Positions 6,301-10,922 of a DNA stretch of 10,922 nt are shown here, piece after piece (within the stretch, counting starts at the first letter, position 1; each line of letters starts with the position of its first letter). The stretch spans positions 6,547 to 17,468 of the forward strand of contig DBXB01000054.1 of the NCBI GenBank assembly GCA_002309155.1. Reading direction: 5' to 3'. Source of the DNA: Bacteroidales bacterium UBA1223. GTDB lineage: Bacteria > Bacteroidota > Bacteroidia > Bacteroidales > P3. Under the pieces are notes generated by a model, which did not search any database, was not told the DNA's origin, and worked only from the letters and a program-made list of their open reading frames with translations. Made by a program: the position numbers and the translations under genes.

Positions 6301-7158
6301 TCACTTATTATCGCATTTCTTTTTCAGCATCCAACCGAAGAGGAGGTCGAGTTTCACCGTCATCGAGACGTTGAAATAGGCGAACCAGTCGTCGAGGGTG
6401 TCGTCGCCGCGTTTGATACCGGCGGCGTTGACATAGCCCGGCTCCACTTCGCCAGACCTGTCGGCGAGTCCGGCAGAGGTCTCGCCCATATAGTATGCCA
6501 ACAAGTCGTTGTCGACATATGTGGTGCTGACATCGTCAATATAGTCTGTCCATGTCTTGCGGAATCCATATTCAACACTCAGGGTGAACGACTTGCTTGG
6601 ATTGTATTTGAATCCCAGTCCGAAAGGCATGGAGATTTGCTTGAGAGAATAGAGACTCCTGTCGGGAGCCATGGGGGTACCCTGACCCTCGGTGGCGAGG
6701 GGCTGAAGATCATACCAGTCACTCTCTCCGCTGAGAGGGTCGGTATAATATGCCGTAGGGTTGAATGCGAAGAACCCTATTCCGCCGAAGATATAGGGAG
6801 TCCATATGTAATGGTCGTCGCGTTGTGAGAAGGGGAAGAAGTTGAATTCAGCCCTCAGCGACCCCTCGAAGAGGTAGCTGCGGAAACTGAGATTGCGGCG
6901 GGCTATGTAGTCGGGGTTGCCTCCCTCAAGATGACCGTAGTCTATATCCAGACGCAGACTCCAACGCTCGTCGAAGTTATAGCGGTAAAGACCTCCCACC
7001 GCCAGATTCACTGTTCCCAGCATACTCTGGTCGTTCAGGTCGCCGATATAGTTCATGCCTCCCACAGTAACGCCTATCTCACTCTTGCCAAGCCATATCT
7101 GAGCCCTCAGTGGCAACACTGAGAGCAAGAGGACTATGAGCAAAAAGAGTCGGCGCAT
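6301..7158 (-). CDS. porG: PorG-like outer-membrane protein of the type IX secretion system (DUF6089)
   Basis: The product is a 285-residue outer-membrane beta-barrel-like protein of the DUF6089 family, to which P. gingivalis PorG belongs. PorG is required for T9SS function and associates with the PorK/PorN ring in that organism. The signal peptide is MRRLFLLIVLLLSVLPLRAQ. The mature protein opens with the family pattern EIGVTVGGMNYIGDLND (about 27-43). Alternating hydrophobic strands follow (LRLDIDYGHLEGG, AEFNFFPF, WTPYIFGGIGFFAFNP) and then FGLGFKYNPSKSFTLSVEYG and FRKTWTDYIDDVSTTYVD. The C-terminus is VKLDLLFGWMLKKKCDNK. The position directly upstream of uppS and bamA matches my memory of the P. 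gingivalis locus. That, plus a T9SS cargo in the same window, supports a secretion role over a generic porin. Family assignment is firm; the exact PorG role is inferred. Inverted repeat arrays flank the gene on both sides. Confidence 0.85.
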   Translation of the reverse strand: MRRLFLLIVLLLSVLPLRAQIWLGKSEIGVTVGGMNYIGDLNDQSMLGTVNLAVGGLYRYNFDERWSLRLDIDYGHLEGGNPDYIARRNLSFRSYLFEGSLRAEFNFFPFSQRDDHYIWTPYIFGGIGFFAFNPTAYYTDPLSGESDWYDLQPLATEGQGTPMAPDRSLYSLKQISMPFGLGFKYNPSKSFTLSVEYGFRKTWTDYIDDVSTTYVDNDLLAYYMGETSAGLADRSGEVEPGYVNAAGIKRGDDTLDDWFAYFNVSMTVKLDLLFGWMLKKKCDNK

Positions 7159-7160
7159 GG

Positions 7161-7291
7161 GTAAAGGTTAAAGGTTAAAGTTTAAAGTTTAAAGTTTAAA
7201 GATTTCTAGAGTTTCTAGTTTCTCTAGAGTTTCTAGTTTCTCTAGAGTTTCTAGTTTCTCTAGAGGGTCTAGGGGGTCTAGGGGGTCTTAG
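7161..7291. repeat. Heptamer plus nonamer array between DUF4837 gene and porG
   Basis: Next to the porG start, 7-bp units run GTTAAAG (twice) then TTTAAAG (three times), preceded by a partial GTAAAG (7161-7201). The period then becomes 9 bp. After ATTTCTAGA come three perfect copies of the 18-mer GTTTCTAGTTTCTCTAGA (7211-7264), then GGGTCTAGG twice and GGGTCTTAG (7283-7291). The altered last unit contains the stop codon of the DUF4837 gene (7288-7290). Both motifs are reverse complements of those in the 6179-6296 array, in mirrored order. Confidence 0.9.
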
Positions 7292-8301
7292 AGTTTTTCG
7301 AATTTTATTGAGCGGCAGATGCCGTCGACTTGCATAAGCAGGTCGCGTTTCATCATCATCTTGCTTCGTTGCGAGGGAGAGTAGACGCAGCCCATGAGTG
7401 TTATCAGCTGACGGCTCTCAGGTGCGACGAAGGTATAGCACACGAAGGGACCACTCATGAAGTCGTTATAGGTGCGCCACAGTCCACGGGTCTCTACAGC
7501 CTTGACATCGCCAAGCATAACATCGCGGGTATAGAAGAAGTCGCGGCGCTCCACTCCTGGGTAGCTGCCCTCCGACGGTCCCGGGACATACTTTTTCAGC
7601 ATGGTGTCGAGACGGTCGAGGATGGCTGACTCCTCCATGGAGGCAGACTCCCCAGCAGGCATACTATAGATATAGAGCTGGAGACTGAAATCCTTAGCCT
7701 CCTTGCGCACCCACATAAAGTCATCCTGAGATTTGGCAAGGGAGAATTCCTCGGGGATGCTGAGCCTAAAGCCGAACTTATCATAAACGGCATTGATAAT
7801 CTTCACTGCGGGAGTCTGCGAGAAGACCTTGTCCATGCGACGGTACTCCTGGTTGTAGAACTCTTTCAGCAGCCGGTCACCGTTTGCCAGTAGCATCGAG
7901 TCGAGCGACCTCTTGCTGTCGGCGGTGATGCGGATAATGACCTGCGGAGTAGCCCATTTGTCGTATTCCAGGAAGATCTTGTTGAGACCCTGCGGGTCAA
8001 CCTCCAGCATCAATATGTTGCGGTGAGACTGGAACATAGTGTTGCCATCGAATTTGGAGGGGGATATCTGCACTGTCTCGAAACGAGGTTCAGGCTGATT
8101 CAGAGCCTCCTGAGGGGTGCGGAAGAGCGAGTCTAAAGCCTCTTTAGCCATAGTGCTGTAGATACTGCTCTTAGTCACGACCATAAGTTCAAGGGTCTTG
8201 CCCGACGAGCCCGGTTTACCGGTAAGGGCGGGAGTGCCACAGCTGCAAAAGAGAGAAACTGCGACACATACAAATGATAAGATTTTAAATAGTGTTCTCA
8301 T
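7288..8301 (-). CDS. DUF4837 family lipoprotein
   Basis: The function of this family, confined as far as I know to Bacteroidota, is not established. The 337-residue product has a lipoprotein-type signal, MRTLFKILSFVCVAVSLFCSC. Cys21 is the likely lipidated residue; Phe at -3 makes the lipobox imperfect. There is no acidic surface-export signal after the Cys, so a periplasm-facing location is more likely. Recognisable stretches include LELMVVTKSSIYS (start of the mature domain), a proline-rich linker with LNQPEPRFETVQISPSKFDG, and RLSIPEEFSLAKSQDDFMWVRKEAKDF in the second half. The sequence ends with MQVDGICRSIKFEKL. I prefer the ATG at 8299-8301; a longer frame from 8331 adds ten polar residues before the signal peptide and would overlap the predicted leader. 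It precedes porG by 129 bp, so a role near the T9SS or envelope is a contextual guess only. Confidence 0.82.
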   Translation of the reverse strand: MRTLFKILSFVCVAVSLFCSCGTPALTGKPGSSGKTLELMVVTKSSIYSTMAKEALDSLFRTPQEALNQPEPRFETVQISPSKFDGNTMFQSHRNILMLEVDPQGLNKIFLEYDKWATPQVIIRITADSKRSLDSMLLANGDRLLKEFYNQEYRRMDKVFSQTPAVKIINAVYDKFGFRLSIPEEFSLAKSQDDFMWVRKEAKDFSLQLYIYSMPAGESASMEESAILDRLDTMLKKYVPGPSEGSYPGVERRDFFYTRDVMLGDVKAVETRGLWRTYNDFMSGPFVCYTFVAPESRQLITLMGCVYSPSQRSKMMMKRDLLMQVDGICRSIKFEKL

Positions 8302-8343
8302 ATACAATATATTAGATTTAGATGATTCCATTAACTATTACTG

Positions 8344-8351
8344 CAAAAATA
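8344..8351 (-). promoter_or_regulatory. Candidate Bacteroidota -7 box for the DUF4837-porG-uppS-bamA-skp unit
   Basis: Read on the minus strand this is TATTTTTG, an exact match to the Bacteroidota -7 consensus TAnnTTTG. It begins right after the SDR stop codon and lies about 42 bp upstream of the DUF4837 ATG, leaving a leader of roughly 35 nt. I do not see a good TTG-type -33 box at the expected distance, so support is moderate at best. Confidence 0.4.
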
Positions 8352-9350
8352 CTATTTTTCAGGTGATTTTGATTCCCTATTGCTATTTTCCCAAGCAAAA
8401 AAATCTTCTATAGCCTTATTGACTGGCGACAGGCGGTAATCGAGCGCCTCACGAGCCTTGTCGCACGAATAATTCTCCATAATACACAACTGCTTCACAT
8501 TACGTGTCGACAACTGTGTGGCGATACCCAAATACCGCAGGAAATCGCCTATCTTTCCGGCAAGGAGAACCACCCAGTCGGGCAATGTCATTAAATGCTG
8601 TTTGTAGCCGCACACCGAAGCCTGCAAGACATAGAAGTCACGGAGACTCATGTCGGTGCCCGTCAGCAGGTAGCGTTCGCCGTTGCCGCCTTTGGTGAGG
8701 GCGGTGACGACGGCTCTTGCCACATCACGCACATCGACGAAGCTCTTACCCCCACGGGGAACGGCCATCAGAGGCTTGTTTTTCGCCGCCAGAAGCAATT
8801 TCCCTGACGAAGGCTTGACATCGTAGGGACCAATCATGAAACCAGGGTTAAGGATGACTATATGGTAGTCTGGGTGCTCCATGGCGGCCCAGAGAAGGAT
8901 GGTCTCCCCCGCCTTCTTGCTCTTGGCATAATAAGAGTGAGTGAAGGGGTCTTTCATGTCGTCTTGTTCGGTCCCCGGCTTTTTCTCGTTGCCATAGCCT
9001 ACGGTATTGGCACTGCTAACATGTACGAGAGTGCGGATGCCCAGCTCATCCATCAGCTGGAGCAGTTCCTCACACAGCGTGGCGTTCACCGGCATATAAT
9101 CAGAGTAATTCAGCAACGACATATCCGTCGTTCCGGCACAGTTGATTATGGCGTCACAGCCCCGCGCGGCGTTTCTTAAGTTCTCTGTCCCCAGAGAGGA
9201 TTCGACAACGGTGAGACGTCCCGTGGAGTCCTTCAGACGGAGATTGTCGGCGTGGCGAACCACGGCATTCACTTCATATCCTTTAAGCAGAAGCTCGCTC
9301 AGCACATTGTGTCCGAGCAGTCCTGTAGATCCTAGCAATAACACTTTCAT
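8352..9350 (-). CDS. Extended SDR family NAD(P)-dependent epimerase/dehydratase
   Basis: This is a soluble Rossmann-fold oxidoreductase of the extended short-chain dehydrogenase family (epimerase, 3-beta-HSD or dihydroflavonol-reductase-like). The 332-residue product begins MKVLLLGSTGLLGHNVLSEL, with the nucleotide-binding GxxGxxG at 7-13. Further marks are DAIINCAGTTD (66-76), LVHVSSANTVG (108-118, catalytic Ser) and the YxxxK pair at Tyr141 and Lys145 (SYYAKSKKAGE). Then come VILNPGFMIGPYD, typical of the substrate-side loop, and RGGKSFVDVRDVARAVV. The C-terminal part (about 250-332) is less conserved and would set the substrate, which I cannot identify. The start ATG is at 9348-9350 with no competing start. 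It is the first gene after the terminator of the upstream repeat protein. It ends 50 bp before the DUF4837 ATG, so it may be co-transcribed or precede a separate promoter. Confidence 0.85.
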   Translation of the reverse strand: MKVLLLGSTGLLGHNVLSELLLKGYEVNAVVRHADNLRLKDSTGRLTVVESSLGTENLRNAARGCDAIINCAGTTDMSLLNYSDYMPVNATLCEELLQLMDELGIRTLVHVSSANTVGYGNEKKPGTEQDDMKDPFTHSYYAKSKKAGETILLWAAMEHPDYHIVILNPGFMIGPYDVKPSSGKLLLAAKNKPLMAVPRGGKSFVDVRDVARAVVTALTKGGNGERYLLTGTDMSLRDFYVLQASVCGYKQHLMTLPDWVVLLAGKIGDFLRYLGIATQLSTRNVKQLCIMENYSCDKAREALDYRLSPVNKAIEDFFAWENSNRESKSPEK

Positions 9351-9352
9351 AC

Positions 9353-9405
9353 CTTAATAACGAAAAAAAGGTGTCCTGCGTATGCAGGGCACCTTTTTTA
9401 TTAAG
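9353..9405 (-). terminator. Intrinsic terminator of the T9SS cargo gene, extended palindrome
   Basis: On the minus strand, a stem AGGTGCCCTGC / GCAGGACACCT with a short loop is followed by seven U (9363-9369). It begins about 20 bases after the stop of the repeat-protein gene. On the plus strand the stem is also followed by six T, so it could work both ways. Outer arms CTTAATAA (9353-9360) and TTATTAAG (9398-9405) lengthen the structure to 53 bp. The outer arm lies almost on the SDR start codon (9348-9350), so the SDR leader could include it. Confidence 0.85.
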
Positions 9406-9419
9406 AGTTACTTAAGAGG

Positions 9420-10922
9420 TTACTTTCTAACAACCTTCCGTACTGTCACGCCCTCAGGCAGAGTGATACGGAGTGTATAAGCGCCCTCGTTAAGGTTGGA
9501 GATGTCAAATGTGTTGGTATTGTCGAAGGTGGCAACCAGACGTCCAACGATGTCGAGAACTTCAATCTTCACCACGTTGTCGGCGGTAACAGTTACGCGG
9601 CCGTGGGTCGGGTTCGGGTAGATGTTCACATCGTTGAGGATGTTGACAACATCAACAGCGGTAGGCATGTCACCGGTGACATTGACGCGCAGATAGATGG
9701 TGCTGTCGCAACCGTTAACGGTGGTACCGTTGAACTCATAGTTGCCGGCGGCGGTGATGTCGACACCGTTGTAGGTGTACGGCAACTGGCTCTGCAGGAC
9801 GTCGATGGTGTCATAGACCTCGACACTGTAGTTGATGGTCAAGTGGAGAGTGACGATACTGTCGCAACCTTCAGCTGTATGGAGAGTGTAGGTAGCGTCA
9901 TCAACGCTCTCGGTGTAGTTCTGATTGTCGATCCAGATGTAGCTGTCGCAAGCTTCCTGTTCGTCAATAGCGTAAGCAGTGTAACCCAGGGTGAGGTTCA
10001 GTGTCACAACACTGTCGCAACCGGCAACGTTGGTGATAGTGAAGACCGGGGTGTTGGTCGAGGCTGTGTAAGTCTGACCGTTGATCCAGGTGTAGCTATC
10101 GCAAGCAGTCTGGTTGTCGACGCCTGTTGTAGGCATGTTCACAGTGAGCTGGAGAGTAACAACACTATCGCAGCCGTTGACGGCGGTGTAAGTATGCGTG
10201 TAGTTACCGCTGGTGGTATAGGTGGTACCGTTCCAGATGTAGCTTTCGCAAGCCGAGACAGCCTCAGAGGTAGCAACGCCCTGTGCAACCGTGAGGTTGA
10301 GGGTTACGGTGCTGTCGCAACCGTTAACGCCAGTGTAGTTGTAGAGATATACACCGCTGGTGGTGTAGGTCTGACCGTTCCAGACGTAACCGCCGCAAGC
10401 AGTCTCGTTGACTGTAGAGGTGGTTGAGTTGTTGATGGTCAGTGCCAGGGTCACGATGCTGTCGCAACCGTTAGCGCCGGTGTAGGTAGTGCTGTAGTTA
10501 CCGCTGGTGGTGTAGGTCTGACCGTTCCAGGTGTAGCTGTCGCAAGCGGTCACGTGGTTGGTGACGGTGACAGGAGGAGTGATGGTCAGCATGAGGTTGA
10601 CGATACTGTCGCAACCAGTAACGGCGGTGTAGGTATGAGTGTAGATGCCGCTGGTGGTGTAGTTGGTACCGTTCCAAGTATAGCTACCGCAGACCGACTC
10701 GCTGATTGTGTTGGTGACAACCGGGTTGATGGTCAGGGTCAGGGTCACAGTGCTGTCGCATCCGTTGACGGTGAGACCATTCTGGACATAGGAGCCACTA
10801 GCTGTGTAGGTAGCGCCGTTCCAGACATAGCTGTCGCAAGCGGTGGCGGTCAGTGTGGTGGAGGCAGAGGCGTTGATGGTCAGTGCCAGGGTCACAACAC
10901 TGTCGCAGCCGTTGGCGGCGGT
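9420..10922 (-). CDS. Large secreted repeat protein with T9SS type A C-terminal sorting domain (5' end outside window)
   Basis: This is the last 500 residues of a bigger protein; the frame is open to the window edge, and the GTG at 10895 is only an internal Val codon. Most of the visible part is tandem repeats of about 49 residues of the form CDSYTWNGTTYTTSG ... NGCDSVVTLNLTIN. Five are exactly 49 residues, two are 51, and a degenerate last unit begins LQSQLPYTYNG. Each full unit has two Cys 26-28 residues apart, which may pair. The final 69 residues start VNIYPNPTHGRVTVT and contain IEVLDIVGRLVA, ISNLNEGAYTLRI and end VRKVVRK. This is the type A sorting domain (Por secretion tail) that directs export by the T9SS and surface attachment or release. 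The function of the repeats is unknown; adhesin or surface-layer-like roles are possible. It has its own terminator and is not part of the downstream cluster. Confidence 0.9.
   Translation of the reverse strand, partial: TAANGCDSVVTLALTINASASTTLTATACDSYVWNGATYTASGSYVQNGLTVNGCDSTVTLTLTINPVVTNTISESVCGSYTWNGTNYTTSGIYTHTYTAVTGCDSIVNLMLTITPPVTVTNHVTACDSYTWNGQTYTTSGNYSTTYTGANGCDSIVTLALTINNSTTSTVNETACGGYVWNGQTYTTSGVYLYNYTGVNGCDSTVTLNLTVAQGVATSEAVSACESYIWNGTTYTTSGNYTHTYTAVNGCDSVVTLQLTVNMPTTGVDNQTACDSYTWINGQTYTASTNTPVFTITNVAGCDSVVTLNLTLGYTAYAIDEQEACDSYIWIDNQNYTESVDDATYTLHTAEGCDSIVTLHLTINYSVEVYDTIDVLQSQLPYTYNGVDITAAGNYEFNGTTVNGCDSTIYLRVNVTGDMPTAVDVVNILNDVNIYPNPTHGRVTVTADNVVKIEVLDIVGRLVATFDNTNTFDISNLNEGAYTLRITLPEGVTVRKVVRK
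9678..10922 (-). repeat. 147-bp coding tandem repeats of the T9SS cargo
   Basis: Unit boundaries can be set at each CDSY/CGSY/CESY Cys codon: 10838, 10691, 10544, 10397, 10250, 10103 and 9950 (first base of the codon on the minus strand). The spacing is 147 bp for five units, then 153 bp. The array continues past the window edge. Units near the window edge are more alike than the last two, which carry one- to two-residue insertions and replace WNG by WING or WIDN. Confidence 0.9.

Noticed and set aside
9603..10427. A 274-codon plus-strand open frame opposite the T9SS cargo
   Set aside because: It is a by-product of the periodic repeats on the other strand; its translation simply mirrors the 147-bp period.

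Overview
The window looks like chromosome of a member of the Bacteroidota, most likely a Bacteroidales. The evidence is a PorG/DUF6089 type IX secretion (T9SS) protein, a DUF4837 lipoprotein, a giant repeat protein ending in a T9SS type A sorting domain, two adjacent Skp/OmpH genes beside bamA and uppS, and start codons without obvious Shine-Dalgarno sequences. From memory, the order porG-uppS-bamA-skp-skp matches the Porphyromonas gingivalis omp85 locus. No species can be named from the sequence alone.

Layout. Positions 1-945 (+) hold the 3' part of metG. It converges on the minus-strand cluster across a perfectly palindromic, two-way terminator (964-993). From 9350 down to 1009, everything is on the minus strand, in transcription order: an extended SDR NAD-dependent epimerase/reductase (9350-8352), a DUF4837 lipoprotein (8301-7288), porG (7158-6301), uppS (6160-5408), bamA (5163-2611), a second-type skp with a Gly/Arg/Asp tail (2458-1820) and a plain skp (1521-1009). 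Upstream, behind its own strong terminator (9353-9405), lies the 3' part of a large secreted repeat protein with a T9SS tail (9420-10922, also minus, running off the window). The genes form an envelope-biogenesis set. Skp chaperones carry outer-membrane proteins to BamA, UppS makes the undecaprenyl carrier for peptidoglycan and glycan assembly, and PorG belongs to the T9SS. The repeat protein is a likely T9SS cargo.

The most unusual content is between the genes. Five consecutive gaps of the cluster, from DUF4837 to skp (about 130-300 bp each), consist largely of short tandem arrays with strict periods. Octamer arrays of the form C-N7 (CAACATAT, CAACAATT, CATATCAA, CGTTATTA) lie after skp2, bamA and uppS. 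G-rich decamer arrays (TTAAGGGAAG-like, able to form G-quadruplexes) lie upstream of bamA and skp1. Mixed nonamer/heptamer arrays (CTAGAAACT and TTTAACC) flank porG as inverted mirror images. Two gaps share a 32-bp core with one mismatch. Arrays reach the stop codons of three genes; that of uppS also encodes its last three amino acids.

No gene-less stretch exceeds 300 bp; the longest is 1522-1819 (298 bp), mostly array. I saw no tRNA, rRNA, CRISPR or insertion sequence.
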